Origin: Acidobacteriota bacterium
Lineage (GTDB): Bacteria > Acidobacteriota > Aminicenantia > UBA2199
Reading direction: 5' to 3'
Length of the DNA stretch: 42,803 nt
Assembly: GCA_018897435.1 (NCBI GenBank)
Contig: JAHIKI010000083.1
Location: 1 to 42,803, forward strand
This document shows, piece after piece, positions 6,545 to 13,383 of this stretch (positions are counted from its first letter, which is position 1; every line of letters starts with the position of its first letter). The translations under genes and the position numbers were made by a program. The notes under the pieces are model-generated. The model ran no database searches. It saw only the letters and a list, made by a program, of their open reading frames with translations, and was not told where the DNA came from.

Positions 6545-7909
6545 ATGGTCAAAATCCTGATTGTGGAAGACAACGCCTCGATGAGGGAAATGCTCTCCAG
6601 CATTATCGCCGAGCAGGGCTTCGCCATCGACGCCGCGGCCGATGTTTCCTCGGCCCTGTCCCTGCTAAAGAACAACGAGTACGCCCTGATCGTTTCCGAC
6701 CTGCAGCTTCCCGACATGGACGGGCTGAGCTTTTTTAAAAAGATCAAGAACCTGCAGCTGCCCTTCATCATCCTGACCGCTTACGGCTCGATCGAAAAGG
6801 CTGTGGAAGCCATCAAGGCAGGCGCCTTCGACTTCATTGCCAAACCCGTGGACCCCGACTACCTGCTGCTGATGATCGACAAGGCCCTGGCCACGACCCA
6901 TATCGCCCGCGAGAACCTGGTGTTGCGCGAAGTGCTGCAGTCGGAATTGGGAAAAACCGTCATCATCGGCAGCAGTCGCGAAATCCTGCGTGAAGCCGAG
7001 AAGATCAAACTGGTCGCCCAGACCAGCACCACGGTCCTGTTGTGCGGCGAAAGCGGCACCGGCAAGGAATTGTTCGCCCGCGCCATCCACACCCTGAGCC
7101 CGCGCCAGTCACAACCTTTCATCACCATCAATTCAGCGTCTATCCCGGACAACCTTTTGGAAAACGAATTGTTCGGCCATGAAAAGGGCTCCTATACCGG
7201 GGCCTACATGCGCCAGCTCGGCAAGCTTGAACTGGCGCAGGGCGGTACTTTCTTTTTCGATGAGATCGGCGATTTTCCGATTCACCTGCAGGGCAAAATC
7301 CTGCGCGTGCTGGAAGAAAAAACCATCACCCGTCTGGGCAGCGGCAAGCTAATCCCCTTGGATATCCGCTTCATCTTCGCCTCCAATCAGGACCTGGAAA
7401 ATGCCGTGGCCGAAAAACGCTTCCGCCAGGATCTGTATTTCCGCATCACCAGCTTCCCCATAACATTACCGCCCTTACGCGAACGCATAGATGACATCAC
7501 TCTGCTCGGAGAATATTTTGCCAGAAAACTTTCGCTGGAGATCAAAAAAAAGGAATTCAACCTCTCTGCCCCGGCCCGGGAAAAACTTTTGGCCTACATT
7601 TGGCCGGGCAATGTCCGTGAACTGCAGAACACCATCGAACGGGCGGTAATCATCAGCCGCGGCCCCGTTATCAGCTCCGAGGAGATCATCCTGCCCGGCA
7701 AGGCATTTCCCATCCAGGACAGTTTCAGTCTCAACGGCAATTTGAAGGCAGTGGCTTCCCGAGCGCAGAAACTAGCCGAGAAGCTTAAGATCAGCCAGGT
7801 ACTGGCCGAGACCGCTTTTAACCGCTCACAAGCGGCCGTTATCCTCGAGATCAGCTACAAGACCCTGCTGGACAAGATCAAGGAATATGGCCTTACTAAA
7901 AAAGATTAA
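6545..7909 (+). CDS. Sigma-54-dependent response regulator (NtrC family)
   Basis: 454 residues. Receiver domain 1-115 with D9, phospho-acceptor D52 (VSDLQLPDMDG), T78 and K100 (AKP). Central AAA+ domain with Walker A GESGTGKE, Walker B-like FFFDEIGD and a sigma-54 contact loop that reads GSYTGA instead of the usual GAFTGA. C-terminal Fis-type helix-turn-helix (NRSQAAVILEISYKTLLDKI, ends near 450). It should activate sigma-54 promoters when phosphorylated. No kinase gene is adjacent; the NtrY-like kinase at 18337-21861 is the only sensor in the window and a possible, unproven partner. The start agrees with the usual beginning of receiver domains. The 3' end overlaps the next gene by 23 bases. 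Confidence 0.95.
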   Translation: MVKILIVEDNASMREMLSSIIAEQGFAIDAAADVSSALSLLKNNEYALIVSDLQLPDMDGLSFFKKIKNLQLPFIILTAYGSIEKAVEAIKAGAFDFIAKPVDPDYLLLMIDKALATTHIARENLVLREVLQSELGKTVIIGSSREILREAEKIKLVAQTSTTVLLCGESGTGKELFARAIHTLSPRQSQPFITINSASIPDNLLENELFGHEKGSYTGAYMRQLGKLELAQGGTFFFDEIGDFPIHLQGKILRVLEEKTITRLGSGKLIPLDIRFIFASNQDLENAVAEKRFRQDLYFRITSFPITLPPLRERIDDITLLGEYFARKLSLEIKKKEFNLSAPAREKLLAYIWPGNVRELQNTIERAVIISRGPVISSEEIILPGKAFPIQDSFSLNGNLKAVASRAQKLAEKLKISQVLAETAFNRSQAAVILEISYKTLLDKIKEYGLTKKD

Positions 7910-8531
7910 ACTCCTGCTGCTGAAAAAATTGGCCAAGGCCATGATCCAAGTCATCGTGTTCAGCAGCCGGGTCAGGATCAGCGGCCAAGAGACCGTCGCC
8001 GCCCTGCAGAAGGATAATCTGCCCCTGATCTATATATTCTGGCACCGCCACATCCTGTTCGTGATCCACAAATTCAAGAACAGCGGCGCCAGGCCGTTGA
8101 TCTCCCTGTCCAGCGACGGCGAATTGGTGGCGGCCGTGGCCAAGGAATTCGGCATGAATCCCATACGCGGTTCTTCTTCAAAGGGAGGCGCCCGGGCGTT
8201 TCTGCATATGGCGCGCTGCGTGCAAAATGAAAAGGCTGCGGTGCTGATCACGGCCGATGGTCCCAAGGGCCCGGCCCGGAAAGTCAAGGATGGAACCGTG
8301 CAGCTGGCGGTAAAAACGGGGGCATACGTCATCCCCATCAGCTGGAGCGGTTCACGGGTGAAAGTGCTCAAAAAAAGCTGGGACCGCTTTATGATCCCAC
8401 TGCCCTTTGGACGCATCCATTTCGCTTTCGGTCAGCCGTTGCGCCTCGATGCCGATAGCAACGCCGCCGACCCGGCCCAGGCCGGCGCCATGCTGGAGGC
8501 AAAACTCAATCGGCTTGAAGAATCGTTATAA
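7887..8531 (+). CDS. DUF374 / lysophospholipid acyltransferase family protein
   Basis: 214 residues with the landmarks of the DUF374 branch of acyltransferases: FWHRH (about 50-54), SLSSDGE, RGSSSKGG and ITADGPKGP. Family members are thought to acylate lysophospholipid or lipid A-type substrates at the inner membrane; the N-terminal 25 residues are basic and hydrophobic, fitting membrane attachment. The gene starts inside the end of the response regulator gene (23-base overlap), so the two are probably translated together. The exact acceptor substrate cannot be told from sequence. Confidence 0.85.
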   Translation: MALLKKIKLLLLKKLAKAMIQVIVFSSRVRISGQETVAALQKDNLPLIYIFWHRHILFVIHKFKNSGARPLISLSSDGELVAAVAKEFGMNPIRGSSSKGGARAFLHMARCVQNEKAAVLITADGPKGPARKVKDGTVQLAVKTGAYVIPISWSGSRVKVLKKSWDRFMIPLPFGRIHFAFGQPLRLDADSNAADPAQAGAMLEAKLNRLEESL

Positions 8532-8561
8532 AAACACCGGCCCTACCTGCAACAATACCTG

Positions 8562-8665
8562 ATCCCCCCTGCATCCCCCCTTGGGTAAGGGGGGAGGGGA
8601 AGCGAGCGATATTGCTTGTTTCTTAACCCCCTTTGCATAAGGGGGGTGGCGCAAGCCGGGGGGAT
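8562..8665. repeat. Nested C/G-run hairpin element
   Basis: About 104 bp in the 287-base gap before pfk. Outer arms ATCCCCCC (8562-8569) and GGGGGGAT (8658-8665) enclose two hairpins, CCCCCCTT/AAGGGGGG (8575-8594) and ACCCCCTT/AAGGGGGGT (8626-8647). It resembles the dispersed CCCCCC...GGGGGG palindromic elements of many bacterial genomes rather than a terminator, because no T-run follows. Confidence 0.65.
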
Positions 8666-8684
8666 AAAGAGATCGGATGAAAAT

Positions 8685-8705
8685 GGGCACGGCACGCTGT
8701 ACTAC
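8685..8705. repeat. Decayed copy of the palindrome at 41051-41078
   Basis: GGGCACGGCACGCTGT followed by ACTAC matches GGGCACGGC.CGC.GT and the terminal CTAC of the intact palindrome at 41055-41078, with two substitutions and a short deletion. Its own right arm no longer pairs well. Confidence 0.35.
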
Positions 8706-8771
8706 ACCTGAGCTCGCATTGAACCCCAGCATTTGAAATCGCTTAATATTTTATTGCCCCCTTACATTTCA

Positions 8772-8800
8772 TTGGCAGGGATGTTTTTATTTGCTATCAT
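8772..8800 (+). promoter_or_regulatory. Promoter of the pfk-tmk-larE operon
   Basis: TTGGCA (8772-8777), 17 bp, TATCAT (8795-8800). It gives a short leader with GAGG (8808-8811) seven bases before ATG 8819. Confidence 0.6.
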
Positions 8801-8818
8801 GGCCATTGAGGAATCCAT

Positions 8819-9916
8819 ATGAAAAAGATTAGGAAGTTGGGTATTCTGACCGGGGGCGGCGATTGCCCGGGACTGAACGCCGTCATCCGCGCCGTAGTCC
8901 ATACCGCGCAGCGGGAATTCGGTCTCGAGGTCTGCGGCATCCTGGACGGCTATGCCGGCTTGATCCACAATCATGTTCGCAAACTCGAACTGACCGATGT
9001 TTCCGGCATACTGCCCCGGGGCGGGACCATCCTGGGCACCTCCAACCGCGACAATCCTTTCCGCTACGCGGATGATTGGCGGGGCGTGCGGAAAGAGTAT
9101 CATGACGTTTCGGCGCAGGCCATGAAAACCGTTGAAAGCAACGGGATCGACGTGCTGCTGGCTGTCGGCGGCGACGGCACGCAGATCATTGCCCAACAAT
9201 TTTATGAAAAATTTCATCTGCCCGTCATCGGCATTCCCAAGACCATTGACAATGACCTCAACGGCACCGATGTCACCTTCGGCTTTGATACGGCGCTCAC
9301 TATCGCCACCACGGCCATCGACAAGCTGCATTCCACGGCCGAATCCCACCACCGGATCATGGTCATTGAAGTGATGGGCCGCTATGCGGGCTGGATCGCC
9401 CTGGAAGCAGGGCTGGCCGGCGGCGGCGATGTCATCCTGATACCGGAGATCCCTTTTGCTATAGACAGTGTCTGTGAAAAAATCAACGACCGCGCCCGAA
9501 AAGGAAAAAGGTTCTCCCTGGTCGTGGTCGCGGAAGGGGCCAGGGCCGAGGGCGGGCAACAGGTTGTTGCCCGCCAGGTGCACGACGCCAGCGACCCGAT
9601 CCGGCTGGGAGGCATTGCCGCCCAGGTCGGCAACCAGATCGAAGACAAGACCGGGATCGAAAGCCGCTACACCATCCTGGGCCATGTGCAGCGCGGCGGC
9701 AGCCCGACCCCCTTTGACCGCATCCTGGCCACCCGCTTCGGCTACCATGCCGTTGTGGCTGCGGTCAACAGAGAATTCGGATGCCTGGTCGGTTTGCGCG
9801 GCAACGAGATCAGAACCACCCCGATCAAAGAGGCCGTTGCCGAGCCGCGCCGGGTCAACCCGGAAAGCGACCTGGTCAAAACCGCCCTGGCCGTCGGCAC
9901 CTGTTTCGGTAAATAA
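8819..9916 (+). CDS. pfkA: 6-phosphofructokinase, group III (PFK_mixed type)
   Basis: 365 residues; phosphorylates fructose 6-phosphate in glycolysis. Motifs: TGGGDCPGLN near the start, VGGDGTQ at 116-122, PKTIDNDL at 140-147, MGRYAGW, and HVQRGGSPTPFDR. The residue after GGD is Gly (G120), the ATP-type choice, whereas pyrophosphate enzymes carry Asp there; K141 in PKTIDND is the residue normally linked to pyrophosphate enzymes and to group III ATP-PFKs. The combination G plus K fits the ATP-using group III enzymes. ATG 8819 follows GAGG by seven bases. tmk starts at the base after its stop codon. Confidence 0.93.
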   Translation: MKKIRKLGILTGGGDCPGLNAVIRAVVHTAQREFGLEVCGILDGYAGLIHNHVRKLELTDVSGILPRGGTILGTSNRDNPFRYADDWRGVRKEYHDVSAQAMKTVESNGIDVLLAVGGDGTQIIAQQFYEKFHLPVIGIPKTIDNDLNGTDVTFGFDTALTIATTAIDKLHSTAESHHRIMVIEVMGRYAGWIALEAGLAGGGDVILIPEIPFAIDSVCEKINDRARKGKRFSLVVVAEGARAEGGQQVVARQVHDASDPIRLGGIAAQVGNQIEDKTGIESRYTILGHVQRGGSPTPFDRILATRFGYHAVVAAVNREFGCLVGLRGNEIRTTPIKEAVAEPRRVNPESDLVKTALAVGTCFGK

Positions 9917-10537
9917 ATGGGGCAGTTGATCGTATTCGAAGGGATCGACGGATCGGGCAAAACCTCGCTGTCGCGGATGTTTCACGCCTACCTGCTGGAA
10001 AACGGCGTGCCGGCGATCTGGTTGCGCGAACCTAGCGATTCGCCGCTGGGGGAAAAAATCCGCGGCCTGGCCCAGGACAAGGAAAGCATATCGGTCCATG
10101 AGGAACTGGAATATTTTCTCGAAGACCGGCGCTGGGACGTGGAAAACAATATTTTACCGGCGCTGCGCTCCGGAAAGACCGTGGTCCTTGACCGCTATTA
10201 TTATTCCAACGCCTGCTACCAGGGCGCTCGCGGTCTGGACATGGAGGCCATCCTGGCTTTGAACAGGCAGTTCGCTCCCGAAGCGGACTTGGTTTTCATC
10301 ATCGACGTGAACGTGGACCGGGCTCTGGCGCGCATCAGCAGCAGCCGCCAGGGTGTGGCCAAACTGTTTGAAAAAAAGGATTTCCTTGAAAAAGTGCGCG
10401 CTAATTACCTGAAGTTGGCCGGGACCAACCTGGTACGCATTGACGGCAATCCGGACCTGAAAACCGTAATGGCCGATGTGATCAGCCATCATAGCGAACA
10501 CGGCTTAAAAAAAGTTTCTTATGCCGATAAAAAATGA
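9917..10537 (+). CDS. tmk: Thymidylate kinase
   Basis: 206 residues; phosphorylates dTMP to dTDP. P-loop FEGIDGSGKTS at 7-17, then REPSDSPLG, the DR motif in VVLDRYYYSNACYQGA, and a lid region near SSRQGVAKLFEK. Length is normal for the family. ATG 9917 abuts the pfk stop (9914-9916) and its 3' end overlaps larE by four bases (ATGA), so the three genes form a translationally coupled operon. Confidence 0.95.
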   Translation: MGQLIVFEGIDGSGKTSLSRMFHAYLLENGVPAIWLREPSDSPLGEKIRGLAQDKESISVHEELEYFLEDRRWDVENNILPALRSGKTVVLDRYYYSNACYQGARGLDMEAILALNRQFAPEADLVFIIDVNVDRALARISSSRQGVAKLFEKKDFLEKVRANYLKLAGTNLVRIDGNPDLKTVMADVISHHSEHGLKKVSYADKK

Positions 10538-11376
10538 AGAAGCCCACGACACGGAATTTTCGAGAAAAAAAAGCTTCACTGCATGAGCGGCTCAAGCGCC
10601 AGGGCAACATGCTGCTGGCGTTTTCCGGCGGCAAGGATTCTTTTTTTCTTTTGCAAGCCGCCTTGAAGGCGCTGGGGACGGCCAACGTTCTTGCCTATTT
10701 TGTCCACACGCCATTCACCGGGGAAGCAGCCAGGGAAAGGGTTGCTTATTTCCAAAATAAATCTCCTTTCACCTTGCGAGAGATTCACATCGATCTGTTT
10801 AAAGACGTCCATATTCACCAGAATTCCAGGAAGCGCTGTTTTTTATGTAAAAAATATATGTTCACCGCCTTGAAAAAAGAAGCCAAACGTTTCGGTATTG
10901 CCATGGTAGCAGACGGGTCCACCGTTTCCGACCTCAGTGAGAACCGTCCCGGACGCCTGGCACTGGAAAAACTCGATATCGCATCACCGTTGCAGGATGC
11001 CGGTTTATCCGGCCCTGAAATTGCCGCAGAATTGAAAAAACAAGGCATTAAAGATTACTATTTGACCTCCTCCACCTGCCTGGCCACGCGCTTCCCCTAT
11101 GATCTTACCTTGAACGCCGGCCAGATTGACGCCATCGGCCGTGTGGAATACGATCTGCTGAAATGGGGCATTTATCCGCTGCGTGTCCGTTACATGGTTG
11201 ACGGCGTGCGCATCGAAACCACGGAAGCCAATTTTCATAAAATCATTGCCCGGAATAACGACCTGCTGGCCTTATGCCAAATCCATGATTTCAAATTCGT
11301 CACCCTGGACCTGGGGGGAATAAAAAGCGGCTCCTGGGATGAGCCCCCTGCGGTCGCAGTTCCCACCCCCGATTAG
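10534..11376 (+). CDS. larE: LarE-like sulfur transferase (N-type ATP pyrophosphatase)
   Basis: 280 residues. PP-loop SGGKDS at 31-36 and the LarE-type blocks RCFLCKK (C102, C105) and TCLATRFPYD (C182). LarE donates sulfur to the pyridinium-dithiocarboxylate nickel pincer cofactor; in the single-cysteine type the sulfur comes from the protein cysteine in the C-L-A-S-R-P-like motif, here C182. Presence of three cysteines would also allow the Fe-S type, which I cannot decide. No larB, larC or larA lies in the window, so a role in another sulfur transfer is possible. ATG overlaps the tmk stop (ATGA). Confidence 0.78.
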   Translation: MKKPTTRNFREKKASLHERLKRQGNMLLAFSGGKDSFFLLQAALKALGTANVLAYFVHTPFTGEAARERVAYFQNKSPFTLREIHIDLFKDVHIHQNSRKRCFLCKKYMFTALKKEAKRFGIAMVADGSTVSDLSENRPGRLALEKLDIASPLQDAGLSGPEIAAELKKQGIKDYYLTSSTCLATRFPYDLTLNAGQIDAIGRVEYDLLKWGIYPLRVRYMVDGVRIETTEANFHKIIARNNDLLALCQIHDFKFVTLDLGGIKSGSWDEPPAVAVPTPD

Positions 11377-11395
11377 AAGAAATTTTGAGAGCGGG

Positions 11396-11424
11396 TTGAC
11401 AGTCCGGCGGTTTTTGTGTAAGAT
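11396..11424 (+). promoter_or_regulatory. Promoter of rpsT
   Basis: Perfect TTGACA (11396-11401), 17 bp, TAAGAT (11419-11424). Leader of about 20 bases with a GGAGG site just before ATG 11450. The ilvE promoter uses the same -35/-10 pair and spacing. Confidence 0.75.
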
Positions 11425-11449
11425 GGATTTTAATTCTGGAGGATTGCAA

Positions 11450-11716
11450 ATGGCAAATCATGAATCGGCCGTCAAAAAGCACAAACAGGATGAAAAGAAG
11501 AGAATGGTCAACCGCATCAACCGGTCTAAAATGAAAAATAAAATCAAGACCCTGAAAAGAAAAATCAGCGGCGGCGAGAGAGAGGAAGCCATCAAGTTGC
11601 TACCCGGGACCCTCTCCATCATCGACATGACCGTAAGCAAAGGCACCATTCATAAAAACACCGGGTCGCGCTACAAATCCCGCCTCCACGCCCTGATCAA
11701 ACGCAGCGAAAAATAG
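11450..11716 (+). CDS. rpsT: 30S ribosomal protein S20
   Basis: 88 residues, very basic, starting MANHESAVKKHKQDEKKR and containing NRINRSKMKNKIKT and NTGSRYKSRLHALI, all typical of S20, which binds 16S rRNA in the small subunit. ATG 11450 is chosen over upstream in-frame starts because TGGAGG (11437-11442) precedes it at normal spacing and it matches the family N-terminus; upstream codons overlap the promoter. Confidence 0.96.
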   Translation: MANHESAVKKHKQDEKKRMVNRINRSKMKNKIKTLKRKISGGEREEAIKLLPGTLSIIDMTVSKGTIHKNTGSRYKSRLHALIKRSEK

Positions 11717-11725
11717 TCATTGCGG

Positions 11726-12478
11726 ATGCCCCTTCCCCGCGGCTATATTTCTCATAGCCAGATTCGAACCTACAAAGAATGCCCGCAAAAATATTATTTC
11801 GCTTATATTGAGGGCATCCAGCCGCCCATCAACGAAAAAGTGTTCCTGGGCGAAATGTTTCACGCCGCCATCGAAAAATACTTCAATCTGAAAATAAACG
11901 GTATGCCCCTTGATGAAGATGCCGCCGTCTCCGTTTTCAGCAAGACTTTCGACGCCGGCCGCAAGGAAAGAGAGATCAAATGGCAGACTCCGCCCCGGGA
12001 AACCAAAGAAAGGGGCCAGGCGTTTTTGCAATACTTCGTGCGTCACATCGCTCCCGCCATCAAGCCATTGATGGTTGAAAAGGAATTGAGCGTTGAAATT
12101 CCAGTGATCAGCGTGGTTTTGAAAGGGGTCATCGATCTGGTCGAAGAAGACTTCAGCATCACCGATTTCAAGACTACCACCAGCAAATGGTCGCCAAGCA
12201 AAGCCCGGAATTCGCCGCAGATGGTCATATACAAATACCTGTTCGACCGCAGTTTTGGGCCGGTTCAAGCTAACTTGAAATATGAAGTCCTGTACGCAAA
12301 AAACGCCGCCAACGTCAGACACCAGACCTTTTCTATCGTTCCCGCCACCGATGCCGTTGAAAAATTACTCCAGCTTATCGGGCACGTCGTGAAGAACATC
12401 AATGGTGGTGTCTTCTATGCCAATAAAAACCCCTTTTGTCGGTATTGCGAATTCAGCGGGCTATGCCGGAAAATATAA
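11726..12478 (+). CDS. PD-(D/E)XK nuclease family protein with Fe-S cysteines
   Basis: 250 residues, related to the RecB/AddB C-terminal and Cas4-like nucleases. Conserved features: SQIRTYKECPQKYYF near the N-terminus with one cysteine, GEMFHAAIEKY with the motif I histidine, KGVIDLVEEDFSITDFKTT with the catalytic D...DFK, and a C-terminal C-x2-C-x5-C (CRYCEFSGLC). One N-terminal plus three C-terminal cysteines is the layout that holds a 4Fe-4S cluster in AddB and Cas4. No CRISPR array or cas gene is present, so a repair role is more likely. A TTG at 11720 is an alternative start; neither has a strong Shine-Dalgarno. Confidence 0.85.
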   Translation: MPLPRGYISHSQIRTYKECPQKYYFAYIEGIQPPINEKVFLGEMFHAAIEKYFNLKINGMPLDEDAAVSVFSKTFDAGRKEREIKWQTPPRETKERGQAFLQYFVRHIAPAIKPLMVEKELSVEIPVISVVLKGVIDLVEEDFSITDFKTTTSKWSPSKARNSPQMVIYKYLFDRSFGPVQANLKYEVLYAKNAANVRHQTFSIVPATDAVEKLLQLIGHVVKNINGGVFYANKNPFCRYCEFSGLCRKI

Positions 12479-12510
12479 TCGCCGCAACAGCCAAAAAATA
12501 AATAAAAAAA

Positions 12511-12541
12511 TTGACATTTTTAGGATTTTAGAACATATATT
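12511..12541 (+). promoter_or_regulatory. Promoter of the PilZ gene
   Basis: Perfect TTGACA (12511-12516) followed in AT-rich sequence by TATATT (12536-12541, 19 bp) or CATATA (12534-12539, 17 bp). Confidence 0.55.
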
Positions 12542-12565
12542 TATCATCCGTTTTAGGAGAGTTGC

Positions 12566-12883
12566 ATGGAAAAAAGAAGAGACAGACGGATTAAGAAAAA
12601 ACTGCCGGTTCGATTCTATTACGAAGGAACCTCTTTCCATTCCGTCACCGGGGACATGTCACGACGGGGAATTTTCATCAAAACCCTGCATACCTGCCCC
12701 CCCGGCAAAGGGATCAATATCGAAATTGACGACAAAAACCAGAGGATCATCCTGGCCGGATTCATCCGCTGGAGCAAAAAAGACAGCGATCCGCAATCTT
12801 ATGTGTATACTGGTGGCATGGGTGTGCAATTGCTGAATTACCAGAAGCCCGAATACCAGTCGCTGGTCTGCGAAACGTACTGA
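12566..12883 (+). CDS. PilZ-domain (cyclic di-GMP binding) protein
   Basis: 105 residues that are essentially one PilZ domain. The N-terminal arginine cluster RRDRRIKK corresponds to RxxxR, and DMSRRG at about 30-35 is the D/N-x-S-x-x-G motif; both contact cyclic di-GMP in this family. The barrel ends with GGMGVQLLN. A free-standing PilZ protein usually acts as a second-messenger adaptor; the target cannot be inferred here. ATG 12566 follows AGGAGA. It converges with the chagasin-like gene 24 bases downstream. Confidence 0.88.
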   Translation: MEKRRDRRIKKKLPVRFYYEGTSFHSVTGDMSRRGIFIKTLHTCPPGKGINIEIDDKNQRIILAGFIRWSKKDSDPQSYVYTGGMGVQLLNYQKPEYQSLVCETY

Positions 12884-12907
12884 TTACCGGTCTCCTTTTC
12901 GGGTGTA

Positions 12908-13321
12908 CTATTGAATTTCCATTTTAAAAATATGTTTTTTTAGCGGCTCCGCGTCCTTTTCCCAAGGCCGCACATATTTCAGGGCGATTTCGCTGCGGCC
13001 GGCAGTCACTGCCCGGCATATCCAGATTTCATATTCACTGGCGCCCAGCAGGCCGCTGTCCTGGGCTTCATTTTTGGTTTCCAAGATGATCAGCATTTTT
13101 TCATCAAGGGGCGCGGCCAGTTCCCAACCGTAGCCGGTCCCCGGACTGGTGACGAACTTCAGCGAGAATTTTTGTCCCACCTGCACCTGGATGCAGGTCT
13201 CCCCTTTGTCGGACATGGGAAAAACAGCCATCACTTCCTCCTCGGTTCCTGCGCAAACCAAACTCACTGTCCAAAGTCCCGCGAGAACAAAAATTCCGAT
13301 TTTATCAAGATGTCTTTTCAT
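12908..13321 (-). CDS. Chagasin-like (I42 family) protease inhibitor, exported
   Basis: 137 residues from ATG 13321. Signal peptide about 1-25 (basic MKRHLDK then a hydrophobic run to VCAG). The three inhibitor loops of the I42 family are recognisable: SPGTGYGW (59-66, usual NPTTGxxW), LLGASE (91-96, usual GxGG region) and RPWEK (118-122). Family members block papain-like cysteine proteases, in bacteria probably in the periplasm. The start at 13321 is preferred over 13369 because the signal peptide begins there and a promoter lies at 13354-13382, inside the longer frame. Confidence 0.85.
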   Translation of the reverse strand: MKRHLDKIGIFVLAGLWTVSLVCAGTEEEVMAVFPMSDKGETCIQVQVGQKFSLKFVTSPGTGYGWELAAPLDEKMLIILETKNEAQDSGLLGASEYEIWICRAVTAGRSEIALKYVRPWEKDAEPLKKHIFKMEIQ

Positions 13322-13353
13322 TGCTTGATGCCCCACATTTTTTATTTGATCAA

Positions 13354-13382
13354 AATATACGCAAACCAAATTTGCATTTCAA
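13354..13382 (-). promoter_or_regulatory. Promoter of the chagasin-like gene
   Basis: TTGAAA (13382-13377), 17 bp, TATATT (13359-13354). The spacer contains the small dyad GCAAA-5-TTTGC, a possible regulator site. Confidence 0.6.
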
Positions 13383-13383
13383 C

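Noticed and set aside
8562..8665. Riboswitch upstream of pfk
   Set aside because: The hairpins lie upstream of the predicted pfk promoter (8772-8800), so they would not be in its leader.
8762..10099. 445-codon minus-strand frame over pfk and tmk
   Set aside because: The plus strand encodes clear phosphofructokinase and thymidylate kinase motifs; the antisense frame has no family features.
11726..12478. Cas4 of a CRISPR system
   Set aside because: No repeat arrays or other cas genes are in the window; the domain layout also fits repair nucleases.
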